From the NCBI GenBank assembly GCA_034766995.1, contig CM068323.1:20320112-20384111 (forward strand): 64,000 bases of DNA, given 5' to 3'. The position numbers and the translations under genes were made by a program. Below, one piece after another: positions 1 to 13,979 of this stretch. Source of the DNA: Acanthacorydalis orientalis. Its lineage: Eukaryota; Arthropoda; Insecta; Megaloptera; Corydalidae. The number at the start of each line of letters is the position of its first letter. The stretch's first letter is position 1. A model generated the notes under the pieces. The model was given only the letters and a program-made list of their open reading frames with translations, ran no database searches and was not told the origin of the DNA.

Positions 1-1988
1 CTAAAAGTATTATTTCAATTATACATCATTCTTCTATTCACTAATTTTTACAAACTATTTGATTTCTATGTAAATAAAAAAAAAGAGAATTTCTTGTGAT
101 GTGCGAGTCAATGTTCGTTCATATAAATATGTAATTAAAAGGCCAATTTATATTATACTGACTCATATAAACAATATACGTTTTAATATTTATATATTTT
201 CATGTATATTTATTCTCTGGAGGAGTTCCGTGCACTGCACTTAATTGATTATGCACATGTATACCGCCTTCTTGTGCTAACAAGGTGAGGTGTGTTACTC
301 GAACAAACTTGTCCGCATCATTTTATATACATAAATGTGTTAGTTGTTTGCTTGTTGAACTAATTATTCAGTCGCCATAAAACTTACAAATTAGTTAATA
401 GTCGTCGTATGATATACTAAACGTGAATGATTGCCATTGTACGAATGATTATAAATTATTATTAATATGCTTTTTTAAAAAAAACAGCGTTTAATTACAT
501 TATTAATTAAACCAAATAGTATATTAATTGTCTATATGAATTGCACGCGCAATTAAATGTAATTATAATTTAATAGATAAGTAAATGTTTGAATATGATT
601 AATTATTATAAAAGCAGACGAAGTTAATGCACTGTGTTGAACAGAACAATTTCTGTATTTCATTCAAATATGTTTATTAGTTCGATAAAGACATACCGAG
701 ATTTAAAAACACGATTTCATGAAAATAATTTATCATTTTCGCAATACAGCAAACATGTATTATAATCGATATCAAATATATTTTTAAAAAATATGTAAAA
801 ATGTATACATTGAAATTTTTATAAAGAGACAACCATGATTTACGATCTTTGTGTAAAATATATTGTAACGTATATAATATAAAAAAATGTGAACGAGCTT
901 ATGTGCGGTCGATTGTGGTTTATAAACCCTCACCACTCATTTTTCGTAGACTGAAGGTTAAAAATAACGGAAATCGTTATAACCCAGTTATCGTTTAACA
1001 TGACATGTATAAGGCCTTTTTTGTAGTTTGATCGTTTTTTTCTTCCTTTTTTCAGTATAAAATGTTTTACAAACGCTGATTACATATTTCATTCGTTTTG
1101 ATAAATTGATTTTAATGAGTGTGTATGTTTAGAAGTTATATTTTAACAACAACTAGAGAATAATCGAAACGTGAAGGACGTTGTTAAATTTTTAAATTTT
1201 ACAAAAGTTTATGAAATAATTTTTTAGTTTGAAATCATAATTAAATGACTATTAACTTTGCTGAATATTTCACTCTAAAGTAATATGCATGTTTAATTCT
1301 TAAGTATCTATGAATTTTCTTTAACGCTTGGTCTTATAATGAAACATTTGGTATTCGGTATCTATAGAGCACAATAAACACAATATAGAAAAAGAAGAAA
1401 CTCTGACAATATTATTCTACTTCAAGAAAGATAGTTGGTAGACGCCAGGATCTTAAGTATGGTTTATCGTTGGATACCAACATAGAGATTTGTATTGAAT
1501 AACTAAAACGAAAATGAACTGCAGTTTAATAATTTAATTTAAAACTAATTGTATTAAATTTATAGTTACACACTTGTTTAATTAATCGAATGTTTTCATT
1601 TCCTAAAAAGGGAATAGTTTTTGTCTATATTCGATATTACATAACCATGACAATTACATTTTATAAAAACATGATTAATTATTTTATTATAACCCATTTT
1701 TTAAAATAATTACAATGGCATGATTGATTGTAAAAAGGAGTAGAAACCTTGACATAGTTTCACAGGGCTATTGTTTTCAGTAATTTATTTTTTTAAGTAG
1801 GAAAAACCGTAAACAATGTATATGTAGATTATGCAAAAAAATAATCAATAATGTAAAAAAGTGACAGAAATGGACGATTATAAATCTCAATCACGAGACA
1901 GGGCTATTTTTAGAAAATCCGCATGATCAATTATCCAAGGAATATAATTTTCTACATAGTCTAGTAAAAATATTACATATGTATGCGA

Positions 1989-1989
<1 letters not shown>

Positions 1990-2049
<60 letters not shown>

Positions 2050-2118
2050 TATGTATATATATACATATATATGTATATATATACATATATATGTATATAT
2101 ATATATAGAGAGAGAGAG
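1990..2118. repeat. (TA)n compound microsatellite with (GA)n tail
   Basis: About 50 bp of pure TA, then the 20-bp palindromic units, then GAGAGAGAGAG at 2107-2118. Confidence 0.95.
2041..2100. repeat. 20-bp palindromic tandem repeat within a (TA)n array
   Basis: Three exact copies of ATACATATATATGTATATAT lie at 2041, 2061 and 2081. Confidence 0.95.
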
Positions 2119-2796
2119 TAAATTCTTGAAGAATATACCTTGAATTTGAATCTCATTAATTTGTGAAATGCCACATAGAATTATTAGATAGAATGCAACA
2201 TTACAAAAATACTTCTTATATTTTTTAAAATTGTAATTTTCTAAAAAAAAATACTATTGATTATTTTCTTATTAAATTTATACTTCGACTAATATTCAAT
2301 TAAAAATTACAAAAATATTTAAAAAGATAGATGCGCTTATATTATTTTATCTATGAGCTATTATATCTAGTAAATCCCATTTTCTCTCTATATCTATCTG
2401 AAAATAACAATGAATTGGTAAGTGAAAACCACACGAGATACGGTTTAATAGTTTCTGATGTTTTGCATTATGTACAAATTACAAAAATAGTGATGAACAC
2501 ATTTTCTTCTTAACAATATTAGATTTAAAATATAAAAGAGTTTACTGACGCATACTGTAAATATTTAAATTTAAGCCATACTTTAATGGAAAAAATGTAC
2601 GTTATTCTAACTCTAAATTAATGTAGTCTTTTCTAAATTATACAAGTTATTACACAATTATTTTTTATATTATTTAAGATACAAATAATCTTTTTCTTTA
2701 CTTATTAGAAATTAATAAATAAATTTAGAATAGAAAATCAATGTTTATTTATATAAAACTTATTTATATTTCTCTATCTACAATTTTATTGTATAA

Positions 2797-2797
<1 letters not shown>

Positions 2798-2855
<58 letters not shown>
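2798..2855. repeat. (TA)n array
   Basis: 58 bp of uninterrupted TA. Confidence 0.95.
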
Positions 2856-2857
<2 letters not shown>

Positions 2858-3096
2858 AACGCAAATATATTTTAACACAAGTTATGACAAATATTATAGT
2901 TTAATTATAAGTACGATGACATTTTATTAACACAATTTAATAATCTAAACGATGAATATTTAATAAACATACAGGAAGAAATACTAAATGAAACATAATA
3001 GAAACGAAGATTGTAATTATTCATACCGTCACGCAAATAATAAAGTTACTTCGAGCGGTTCTAATCAACTCAATAACTGTTTACAATGGTACAGAG

Positions 3097-3099
<3 letters not shown>

Positions 3100-3170
<71 letters not shown>

Positions 3171-3175
3171 TATAA
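3100..3175. repeat. (TA)n array
   Basis: 76 bp with one TG interruption near 3152. Confidence 0.95.
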
Positions 3176-3281
3176 AGTAAAAAAATAAATGACGATATAA
3201 ATTATTGTTTTAAAATCTGATAAGAATCAATTAAACGACGTACATGAAAAGTAGAATGTTTACAATTTATTTATTTGTGTA

Positions 3282-3285
<4 letters not shown>

Positions 3286-3316
<31 letters not shown>
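3286..3316. repeat. (TA)n array
   Basis: 31 bp, only 110 bp after the preceding array. Confidence 0.95.
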
Positions 3317-3318
<2 letters not shown>

Positions 3319-4227
3319 GTATGACTAAATACAATCAATAATTTTTTTCTTTATTACCTAACGTGTTAATTAAAGAAATCAATATTGAAAAATGACACAC
3401 AACCTACCAACTTCGGGTCGTTAATTGTATTCAAATTTTATAGATTATGAAATATTATTTTAGTGTTAAAATACGATTTTCGTTTTGTGAAAACATTAAT
3501 ATTTATAAATTAATTTATGCATGTGTGAATTGAAATTTTATAGTTTTTGTGATAAATTACTTTTTTGTTCCGTTGAAATACATTGGTATTTAAAACTGAA
3601 TAGGAGATGCATTAAACGTATAATACGTAATGCTTGTTTCGGAAAACTTATTTATCTGATATTAGTTTCAATATCACATAAATGAGTTTTTATATTTGCT
3701 CAAAAGAGAATCGAATGAAGAGAGTAAAACACAAATTATGATAAAAATATTTTTATACCGATTAATGAACGTATTTAATGTCAGCTAATAAATTAAGAAA
3801 AAAATGTTACTGATTTACAACACGTGTCTGTAAGTGAGAGGTTAAAAAATCATTGATTTTATAATTGTATTATTAACTAAAGATAACTCTATACCTATAT
3901 ACTTAAAAGCATTATTTATATATTATGTAGAAAGTATTAAACAAATTCATCAAAGAAAATACATACAATTTTATAAAACCACACCTGATTTTAACTTAAA
4001 ATAATATTTATATATATTATACAATTCTTGTGTAGAATAATTGTAACAGTTTAAAGTTGTTGCAATCAAATTTATAACAAACAGCAATATTTAATTATGT
4101 TCTATTTATAATAATATGTTAAGTATATAAAAAGACTGTGTAAAAGTTATCTCGTTATTAGTTAAACTTCGTGTGATTAAAAATATTTTTACCTTTAATA
4201 CTGATGGTTAAATTATAAAAAATTATA

Positions 4228-4230
<3 letters not shown>

Positions 4231-4271
<41 letters not shown>
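4231..4271. repeat. (TA)n array
   Basis: 41 bp pure run. Confidence 0.95.
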
Positions 4272-4273
<2 letters not shown>

Positions 4274-4539
4274 CGATAATTTTTGTGTTGATAAAACTTT
4301 CTTTGCGAAAGAAAATTAATTTCAATAAAATACTCTATTATATGTATAATTAAAAACTGTTTTATTTAAAATTCAATCATATTAGTGCATCTGTTTGTAA
4401 AGTTTAATTAGGATATTAAGGAGTTAAATGAAAGAAAAGTTTTGGTTTTAAGTTTTTTATTAACTTTTTTTATCAAAGTTCAGTTCGATATTAAAAGATA
4501 CATGTGAGAAAAAATCAGACAGCTATATACAGTCACATC

Positions 4540-5240
4540 GAAATTCTATAAGACAAAAAGGATGCAAAATAAATCGCCGGATCGTTAAAGACCTGCCTCA
4601 ACACAATTCACGAGACTGCAATTCGATTTAAAAAAATCAATAAAAGTATTATTGAATTTGTACTCACCATTTTACTGAAGTTCGGTTTTGTTCCTCACTC
4701 AATAAAAAAATAACTAACAACAATAACAAGAAGATATCGACAACGATTGTAAAAATACGTTACGTTGCTTGAGAGATGTTCCCTTATAAAAAAAGTATAT
4801 TGTTCGTTTTGAGTTCCACTCGGTGCTGGCGATGAAACACCCGTGAGACAAATAACCGTTGACGCCCGTTTCATTGGAACTTATATCTGAAGACGATGAT
4901 ATTCATAAAAGCGCATGCGTTACGATAATGCTTCAAACTGTACCTCAAGTTCACGAGGTAATTTAACATTTTCTGCAAGTTCGCTAGCGTTTGAGGCAGA
5001 CGCGTGAACTCATACCATCTTGAATAACAATGTGAATGAAATTAAGGGCTTGTCCGCTATGTATATTGGTGACGGTGTGCGTTAAAGACGGCGCGTTTTA
5101 CTTTTCCAGTCTATTTGCGCGCTTGCGATTTACCCGAGATTTTAATGACTGGATTTCGCTTGATGGCGCATGTAATAGTGGTGGTACTCTTATGCATTTA
5201 CAGGATGTATATGCTATATTCTTTAGATGTTTCTACTAAC
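4540..5240. promoter_or_regulatory. Balanced-composition island, possible regulatory DNA
   Basis: G+C and CpG rise visibly, for example CGCCGGATCG, GACGCCCG, GCGCATGCG and CAGACGCGTG. An open frame of 67 codons (5036-5239) shows no recognisable protein. It could be an enhancer, a promoter or a non-coding exon. Confidence 0.3.
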
Positions 5241-5245
5241 GGAAT

Positions 5246-5291
5246 ATATATATATATATATGATTGCCTAAATTTCTAGAACACTCTATCC

Positions 5292-5346
<55 letters not shown>
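5246..5346. repeat. Split (TA)n array
   Basis: 16 bp at 5246-5261 and 54 bp at 5293-5346, separated by about 30 bp. It closes the island that ends near 5240. Confidence 0.9.
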
Positions 5347-5350
<4 letters not shown>

Positions 5351-5920
5351 TATATTTAATGTTGCTTATAAATGAAAGTTAAAAGAGTGTCTTGAACTCC
5401 TACTTAACCAAAATTTCAAATGTCTTTATACAACACTGAGCTAATCTCTGATTAAAAAACAGAACAAATAAAAGCTTTATAATCCAATCCCAAATTTTAA
5501 ATACATATAGAAAATATAATTGAAAAACTAAACCGAACGAGATTAAAGATACTAAATATTGATCTTCAAATGTACAAATCTTGTTTAAATTCGTATTATA
5601 AATGATCAGATGTTATTAGAAGCTTATATTAATATGAATAAAATAAAACTGGCATCCTTGTTTAGAATTCTAAAATTACAATGCTTTTTGAAATATTGCT
5701 GTACATTAATTAGTTAGTAAATATAATCAACGGTTAAATCTAAAAATTTTAATTATTTTCATATAAGGTTATTGCCGTGTTTAAATATCCAAAAATATAT
5801 TTGCAAAATATGTTATAAAATATGCTATTAATTTTAATTCAATTCTTTTTTCGTGACTTGAAATGATCCACATATGAATAAATGAATGATTTTACCGTAA
5901 AAATATACTTTTTGTTTACA

Positions 5921-5953
5921 CATGCATACACACACACATACACACATATATGA

Positions 5954-6001
<48 letters not shown>
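5921..6001. repeat. (CA)n-rich segment joined to (TA)n
   Basis: CATACACACACACATACACACA leads into 45 bp of TA from 5957. Confidence 0.9.
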
Positions 6002-6004
<3 letters not shown>

Positions 6005-6476
6005 CAAATTAAACTTTTAATTGATTTTATTTATTTCATCCGTCTAGATATTAAAAATAGACTCAAATTTCGATACAAACAGCAATTAAATTTAATGAGA
6101 CTATAACGAACGAACTCTGCACTGTTCTGTCCGCACAGATTATAATTTCTGAACACATTTTTATAAAACTTACTTCTCCAAAACGATACGCCAACAATCG
6201 GTTAATTACGTTCAATTATATATTGATACGTGGGTATATCATATTTTCCAATGTATTTTTTTTCTTTTATTATAATAATAGCGACGATTAAGTGTGTCTT
6301 CTTGTTGGCCGGAAAGGGAATGGTCCAATTATATCGTTCAGACATAAATAAGCACGCGATTATGTACTTTCAAGCATTGGGATGATGTGTTTTAACCGTA
6401 TATGGATCAACTGGATACATGCACTTTTTTTTAAATTGGCAATTATGTCATGTTTGGTAATCAATATATTGCGTTG

Positions 6477-6479
<3 letters not shown>

Positions 6480-6524
<45 letters not shown>
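6480..6524. repeat. (TA)n array
   Basis: 45 bp pure run. Confidence 0.95.
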
Positions 6525-6529
<5 letters not shown>

Positions 6530-6918
6530 TTTGATAAAATCTGTTTAATTTCTTCGATACATTTTTGTATTTATCACATAAGTACAATAATAATAATCAG
6601 TCTAAATACTGAATAATTTACCCATTAAAATATATCTGACGTATATAGGTCTCGTTTGAAATCGTTTCTCACTTCCACGTCTACCTTACCCAATTATAAT
6701 TTCATACTGTGAAGAAATTTAATTTATAAATGAATTCACACCCCTCACATTTAAAAAAAATTATCACATTATTTAATTATTGATTGTAAACTGTGATTAA
6801 AATCTCTTTTAATAAGGAATCTTTGAAGGTGTTTGTAATATTAATTACATTTTAAACATACTTATTAAACAAGAGAACAGATTCAATAAAAAATAAACAC
6901 CTAATCTTCACTTTACAA

Positions 6919-6923
<5 letters not shown>

Positions 6924-6955
<32 letters not shown>
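6924..6955. repeat. (TA)n array
   Basis: 32 bp pure run. Confidence 0.95.
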
Positions 6956-6956
<1 letters not shown>

Positions 6957-7154
6957 TAGACATGAAACATTTATTACCTTCTTATCTGATGGCCTAAATT
7001 AATATTTCCTATTTTTTCTTTTCAAAATCATATGTTTATTACTACATTACAAAAACGCAATATTTGTCATAAAATGTTCAAAAAATAAATTTGTATATTA
7101 ATGAAGTGCCTAGAATTTGGCTTGAAATATAAATAAATCACACACATGTATATG

Positions 7155-7161
<7 letters not shown>

Positions 7162-7221
<60 letters not shown>
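7162..7221. repeat. (TA)n array
   Basis: 60 bp, preceded by CACACATGTATATG. Confidence 0.95.
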
Positions 7222-7223
<2 letters not shown>

Positions 7224-7310
7224 CACGCACGTACTCAACAAAATTAAATGTTTTGCATATACTATTGAAACCGCACAAATCTATGTATTCTACACGCAAT
7301 GCGTTATTAA

Positions 7311-7312
<2 letters not shown>

Positions 7313-7378
<66 letters not shown>

Positions 7379-7432
7379 TATATATATATTAATATATATA
7401 TGTATGTATGTATGTATTATGTATGTATGTAT
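7313..7432. repeat. Compound (TA)n / (TATG)n array
   Basis: TA to about 7389 with small breaks, then TATGTATGTATG units at about 7403-7432. Confidence 0.9.
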
Positions 7433-8789
7433 AGATAGCTTATTTAAGGTGTATAATAGTTGCAACGTTGTTAATTAAATGTCTGTTGAATAAAGTTTAT
7501 TGATTTTTTCATGTATGATTATTATGATTACATTCAAAGGAACATTGTTATGCACTATTGCTATCTTTCATGTTTCACATTACGGAAAATAAAAATAGAC
7601 ATACATTCGCCAGCGACATATGTCAGCACTAAAAAGTAAGTAGTGTTAATCGGGATTTGAAATTCGTGGATATGTGTGTCGTTTTTGTTGAGCGGAGCGT
7701 TGTAATAATTGGTAACCGCAAAAAGAACGTATCGGCATTTCCTATGAGTAGACGTCAAACGTTCCTCAAAATATTAATAATTTTTTTTACAAATAAATCG
7801 GTAACTTTATATGTGTCGTGCGGTATTTATAAACGTGTTAGAAGAGTACTATTAACGTTTGTCTTTTACAGTTAAATGTATGATAGATGCATGAAATAAT
7901 ATTGTTTGTTTCTTGTATTGTAAATGTTTCTACTAAAATAGTTGAAACATGTTCTTGTCATTGTTCAACTACTCATTCGTTTAATTAAAATGTAAATTTA
8001 TTTTAGTTCTTTGCATGTTCATATCTTATCATGTTTATATAATAAGAATTGTACAATTCAATCACTGTCCAAATATAATATTAACAATTTAAATTTAACA
8101 TAAAATATGAACAGTTAAAAAATCTATACACTATTTTGTAATTAATGAAATATTAATAAAGATTGTAATAAGTAAAAATATATTATATAGAATGTGGGGA
8201 AAGATAATAATCTCTTCCATACTTTCTCAATTAAAATTTATTTAATCTACATATCTACGAACACTTTTTTAAATGTAAATTAAAAAAGTAGTAAAGGACC
8301 AGTAGAGAGACCAGTATACTCAATGTATATTATTTCATGTGTAATTTAATTACAATTAGTTTATTTCCTATATTAAATTATTTCATATGTAAAATGTCTT
8401 TTTCATATCATTTTAAATATCTTTTTGATTTTGTATAAAATTAATATGTTCCAGTTATGAAATTCTTCGTTCAACTGGATTTATTAACTGGATTTTTAAA
8501 CTAGATTTGAGGACGGTTTTGTTTTAAAATTAAATTGTTATTTGAATGCATATTCAACTTGTCAAATGATGAAGATATTGCGAAATGATAGAAAAAGGTT
8601 ATATATATATATATATATAAACATTTTGAACAAACATATATATTTATATAGAAAATAGTATTTATGTCAGACAAGCAATACATATTTTCATTAAATAATC
8701 AATTCATATTTATAGTACAATTGCAGTTAATCATACTTTTAGTATCAAATTTAAAACTGTTAATCTGCTTAATTATTTTATAGTTAAGC

Positions 8790-8793
<4 letters not shown>

Positions 8794-8860
<67 letters not shown>
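8794..8860. repeat. (TA)n array
   Basis: 67 bp pure run. Confidence 0.95.
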
Positions 8861-8864
<4 letters not shown>

Positions 8865-9447
8865 GAATTACTGAACATGAACATAATAATAATAAACATG
8901 CTTCTAATTTCCTCTTCAAGCACATCTGACGGAAGTTATCACATTTCCATATTTAATATTTACAGAAAAAAGATTCAATAAAATGATGATCCTAAAAGGT
9001 CATTGCTTTTTCATAACTGTAAATATAGTTAAGATTTGAATATGTATATATATATATGTAACCAAATTGTTTTCTTGTACGAACTACAAATAAAATCAAC
9101 ACAACTTTACAATTCAATGAACTTTCAACACGGTACATTTGATTAGTAAGTAGTAATATATCAACAAGAAATATGTGCCTATGAAAACAGACATTTCGGT
9201 ATCTTAATCTAAGACAGATAAAATTAGTAGACAGTTTATTTCTGAAATTTATATCGGATTAGGGGTAAAGTTCAAAACAACAATTGAATTGTTTGAACAT
9301 CTATTCGTATATAAGACACACGCACATGTTTTATTATAATCGTATTTAAATCTACTTGATTGGGTTTTGTTTATTTTATATACGTTTCGAAGAAGTATTT
9401 TCTGACAGAAAATCGTCATAGATGAATTAAAAACATAATATAATACA

Positions 9448-9451
<4 letters not shown>

Positions 9452-9499
<48 letters not shown>
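9452..9499. repeat. (TA)n array
   Basis: 48 bp, bordering the island that starts at 9500. Confidence 0.95.
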
Positions 9500-9501
<2 letters not shown>

Positions 9502-9810
9502 GTCGGTTTTGTGATCGAAAACTGTTTAAGTACTCAGAGTGTCTTACCTTTTTTTTGTCAGAGACACCAACAATTTAAACGAATTCGACCACACAACGTT
9601 AGATTGTTGTTAATTAAATTAATGCGGGTGAGTTTTTTGGATGGGCTGGCTTGGCATCGTTCTGTACTACCCACGTTCATGATAACAATGTCTGTTATGT
9701 TCTCTATGTGCGTGCAGTTTTTATTTTCATAATTCCCACGCACGTGCACGATCACATATTTCAGATGATGGCATGTCGTGTCGAGCTTTTTACATAGTCT
9801 TTACAATTTG
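9500..9810. promoter_or_regulatory. Balanced-composition island
   Basis: Starts directly at the end of a (TA)n array. Contains CACGCACGTGCACG with a CACGTG E-box near 9742. Overlapping open frames on both strands (9511-9755) carry no motif. Confidence 0.3.
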
Positions 9811-9930
9811 ATAACTAGACTTAGTGAAAATAGTTTTATTGAAAAAAGCAGTTCTTTATAAACATTTATTACTACTCTCTATCTTTTTTATTGTTTATGC
9901 AATTACAAAACGTCTGTGCAAACTGTTTCG

Positions 9931-9934
<4 letters not shown>

Positions 9935-9981
<47 letters not shown>
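9935..9981. repeat. (TA)n array
   Basis: 47 bp pure run. Confidence 0.95.
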
Positions 9982-9984
<3 letters not shown>

Positions 9985-9986
<2 letters not shown>

Positions 9987-10884
9987 AACCACAAAGCTTA
10001 TTCTGTAAATATATAAAAAATATAATTTCGATTTTAATAATATTCAACTAGTGAAAGTATTGACAAACGAAGAATGATATTCTTGTAAAAATGTGAATTT
10101 GAAAAATATAACTGTTCGAAAAATTGTACGAAGCATAAAAAAGACAGCAATATATTTATATATTTTTTTAAAACATTAAAGTTACCGTAAATCAGAATAA
10201 TAAGACCAGTATTTTATGCTTGAAAACGCTATGGCCGACTGATGACAACTACATGAAATATTTTTGATATTATACAACCCAAAATAGTCTGTGGATTTTT
10301 TCAAAAAGTGTATTTTTTAATTATTTTGAAGAATATATGTCGCTTAAATCATTTTTAAATTATTTTACAATTTCAATAAAAACTGACTGAAAATCTTTAC
10401 TCTTTATGATTTTGTATTTCGTTACAAAAAATATTTTTCAAATTATTTTTATAAACATTTTTTGATCATTTTGTTAAATGAATTAAGTAAAATCAAATTG
10501 AATTTATTATGAAAAAATGAACTTATTTTTTAAAAAAATTCATTGTATCTTTTTCAAAATCCAGTCGATACGTTTTCGTATTTCACCATTGGTTCCTTCA
10601 AATATATTACAAATAGCACGCATACATTTTGTTAAAAAAATATATAAGTTTATGTAAAGATACGTATTCAATTTATGCTACTAGTTGGACTATAATCGTT
10701 ATTTCGTACTGTCGGTGCATCGTACCGTTTTTTCTTCAAGAAATTGAATAAAATATCCATTAATCATATAACTTTCTAAAAATCTATTATAACGAAACGA
10801 TTAGAGGGATGTATTGATTAGTTGTTATATTTAAGGAATTAACACACCTTAAACAGGGAACCGTTTTTTTCACAAATAATACTA

Positions 10885-10943
<59 letters not shown>

Positions 10944-11085
10944 CAGGTAACTAATAAATAAAAAATAAAAAGAAATAATATTACCGAAAAACCTATTACA
11001 AATTTATGGAAAATAGAGGCATCGGATATTTCATATTCGAAGAAATCAAAATGGCTCTGTCCCATAGTAAGAATCAAGAACTAAA
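9985..11085. other. AT-rich DNA, no gene seen
   Basis: Non-repetitive but strongly AT-rich; one (TA)n array at 10891. Confidence 0.5.
10891..10940. repeat. (TA)n array
   Basis: 50 bp. After this the next array above 30 bp is 2.7 kb away, one of the longer array-free gaps. Confidence 0.95.
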
Positions 11086-11087
11086 GA

Positions 11088-11363
11088 TTAGCACTTAAGA
11101 TCGTTTATTCCAGAATGTGTAATAACATAATATTTTATTTCTATGATTTTTTCCTGTGCACATTTTATAATATCCAATTTAGAACTGTAAAGTTCAAAAA
11201 AACTTTTGATTTTAAAGTTTGACTGACTTATTTTGGGATTGGCAGTAAAGAAAGCCCTAATCAGTTCATATATCCGATCACTATTTTGCGAATAACGATG
11301 TAGGTGTCTCAATATATTACAGATATTTGAGTGCCACGAGATATTTTTTATTGACTCTAGCAT
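11088..11363 (-). other. Unrecognised 91-codon open frame, possible gene fragment
   Basis: An ATG-started frame of 91 codons ends in TAA and is preceded in frame by a TGA six bases upstream. The product is rich in Ile, Lys, Ser and Asn with four Cys, starting MLESIKNISWHSNIC and containing FFTANPKISQSNFKIKSFF. It has no low-complexity sequence and a varied codon set, unlike the Ile-Tyr frames around it. No domain, signal peptide or membrane segment is recognisable. It could be a small gene, an old coding fragment or chance. Confidence 0.2.
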
Positions 11364-11569
11364 TATTCAAACGAATCAAATATTTCATTTATATATATAT
11401 ATATACTAAATAATAAAATTTATGTTTTATGGACAGACAACTCAGATATCACTGAAAAATAATAATAGTAGCTAATAGTAATTTGCTGAACATTTTTTCC
11501 ATTTAAAACAAACTAATCAATAACAACTAACAGTTCGACAAATGGAAAAAAATGTATCACATAAACTCT

Positions 11570-12030
11570 TTAAGCTTTACTGCCGGCACCCACAACCGCC
11601 GTCACTGTCATGTATTTTATCATGCAGTTATGTTAGTTGATTCGTATATCATAGGTATTTCATTGGTATATCTCCTCTCGATGGTTTAAATACATATTCA
11701 TAAATGTGTATTTTATAATTTTGTCAAATACGCACATCCCCCAAACGAGATACGTTGTTGCGAATATTATAAGCGTAGTGTGTCGTATGTGTATGTGCAT
11801 ATGTGATGTCAGCAACATAACTACTATCCTAAATGATAATGAACAATGACGATAGATCTGATACTTGGTAGCTGGAGAAAAATAGTATTAGTTTTATTTA
11901 TGTATGTACATGCGTTGGCTTATATTTAACGGCAGAACGAAGAATTATTCTATTTTCACGTTATTGCCGCACAGATGGCAGTGTGAAGATTCTTGTCAGC
12001 AAGTATCAATTCAGTGATGATTATTTATTA
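11570..12030. promoter_or_regulatory. Balanced-composition island
   Basis: Includes CCGGCACCCACAACCGCCG near 11583 and GCCGCACAGATGGCAG near 11966, with CAGATG E-box-type sequence. ACATTGCCATCTGTG at about 12127 is a partial inverted copy of CACAGATGGCAGTGT near 11970. No open frame of note. Confidence 0.3.
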
Positions 12031-12149
12031 TTAATACGTGATTGATTGTTTTTACATTTCTGTATTATAATAATATTTGATAATTACCCGAATAAGTGGT
12101 AACAATGATTATCAGTTATTTAACTTTACATTGCCATCTGTGTAGTAAA

Positions 12150-13395
12150 CGCTGAAACATCAATTTTTTATTATCGATTATTATATCAGATAAGCAAATT
12201 AAAATGGAATTATTAAAACATAACTACAACATAACGTAAAGTATAGATTTAATTATTATATTAAAATATAGATTTAATGGAATTCATTAAATCGATTTCA
12301 AATTAGTGCTTTTACAAATAAAAGTCAGTCATTACTGGATAGAATATTCATCGAATACACATATTTCAAAAGAAACATCTTATTTTTTTTCAAAAAAAAA
12401 CCCAACAGAAAACGATTAAATTAATATTCATTTGTTGGTATTAAGTTGTTTTTTTTTAAAAAAATAAACAGATTTATAATTTTTAATGACAAGAAATAAT
12501 ATTACATGTGCTAAATGATTCAGATACAATTAACTTTATAATACAGTTATTAAAAAAGATAAATATTTTTTTTAATTGACTGAAATGTTATCTAAACTGA
12601 TTTTAAATTAATATCTGTTTTTCTAATATAGTTTATATTGAAACACAATTGCTATATAATTATATTCGTTACATTTTAAAAAATATGTTTTCTTCTTATC
12701 AAACGATATCAAATTGAACAAAATAATTGATCTATTTAATGCTGAACTAAATATAGTAAGCTTTATATATCGACTCAGAACAAATATATTTAATTATTAA
12801 ATCGATTACTCATAGTCACTTCTAAATTTATCAAAATAAAAACTTTGTTTTCTAAATATAAAAAGATCAGTCATTAATAAGGAAAGAATTAATTCATTTG
12901 GTGTTGAACAGAATATATATTAAGTTCAATATCATAAAATATTATTTATGTTCAGTTTCTGTTCCATTTTATATATAAATGATAATTTATATGTTTAATA
13001 TAAAAAAAATATTTGATATTTTTTTAATATTATTCAAACGGTATTTCATATTATACTGATACTGATAAATTGTTATTAATATAAAATTAAAGCAATTTCG
13101 ATAATTATTCTCAGTAATGCTATAGCAATTAATATGATAACAAACGAATTTTATTTTTTCTAATGAAACTGACTAATATCAATCACCATCATCAAAGTTA
13201 TTTAAAACTTACAAAATTTAATTTTTAAAGTCTCATATAACGGAAGAAAATTAGATGCATCGTAGCGCAAAATATAGGAATACATCTATAACTCTGAATG
13301 TTTTCCTGAGCTTATTTTATATTTGTTTATATTTTTTTTTCAATTCTATAATACAAGTAAAATTATTGTAACATACAATTAAAAATAAATCTGAT
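12150..13395. other. AT desert without long (TA)n arrays
   Basis: About 1.2 kb of A/T-run-rich DNA. Nothing coding seen. Confidence 0.5.
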
Positions 13396-13624
13396 GTTTT
13401 GAGTTATCTGCTACATGATCTTGTACTCGGTTACGATTCTATCCATGCACATTCTGTTTTTCGCGAAGATGCTTTTTTTCAGCTCGATAATATTAAGATA
13501 TTTTTGAAATATATTTACAAATATTTTAGGCTTCACAGAGGTATAGGATTAAGATTTTGTATTGGATATATTAGATGTTCTTTTTATAATTAAGGAAATA
13601 TAACAAAATTGAGATTTGAGATAA

Positions 13625-13628
<4 letters not shown>

Positions 13629-13688
<60 letters not shown>

Positions 13689-13730
13689 TAGATAGAGAGA
13701 TAGATAGATAGAAAGGTAGGTAGGTAGAGA
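13629..13730. repeat. Compound (TA)n / (GATA)n / (GGTA)n array
   Basis: 58 bp of TA, then TAGATAGATAGATAG and AGGTAGGTAGGTAG. Confidence 0.95.
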
Positions 13731-13979
13731 TATGGATAATATCAGAGTAAAAATGAAATGAAAGCAAGAAGCATGTTTTCGGTGAATTTCTGTTTTTATT
13801 AAAAATAAACCAAGTAAAAGCATCAAGATTTTGTCTTCGTTGGGTCAAATTTATTTAAAATAAGATCATTTTGAATACCAATTGCTTTCTGAGTATGATT
13901 TCATTTGGCGACTGTAAAATGTAACGTTAAAGTCTTGATAAAAATATCGATCCTATGAAATAACTGAAAAGTACATGTT

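Larger units (their letters stand above)
1..4535. other. AT desert, no gene seen
   Basis: Only AT-rich sequence and the (TA)n arrays listed. Short open frames at 2331-2513 and 2988-3188 lack any motif. Confidence 0.6.
5350..9495. other. AT desert, no gene seen
   Basis: A mild rise in complexity at 6040-6370 and 7560-7870 has no coding motif in either strand. Confidence 0.55.
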
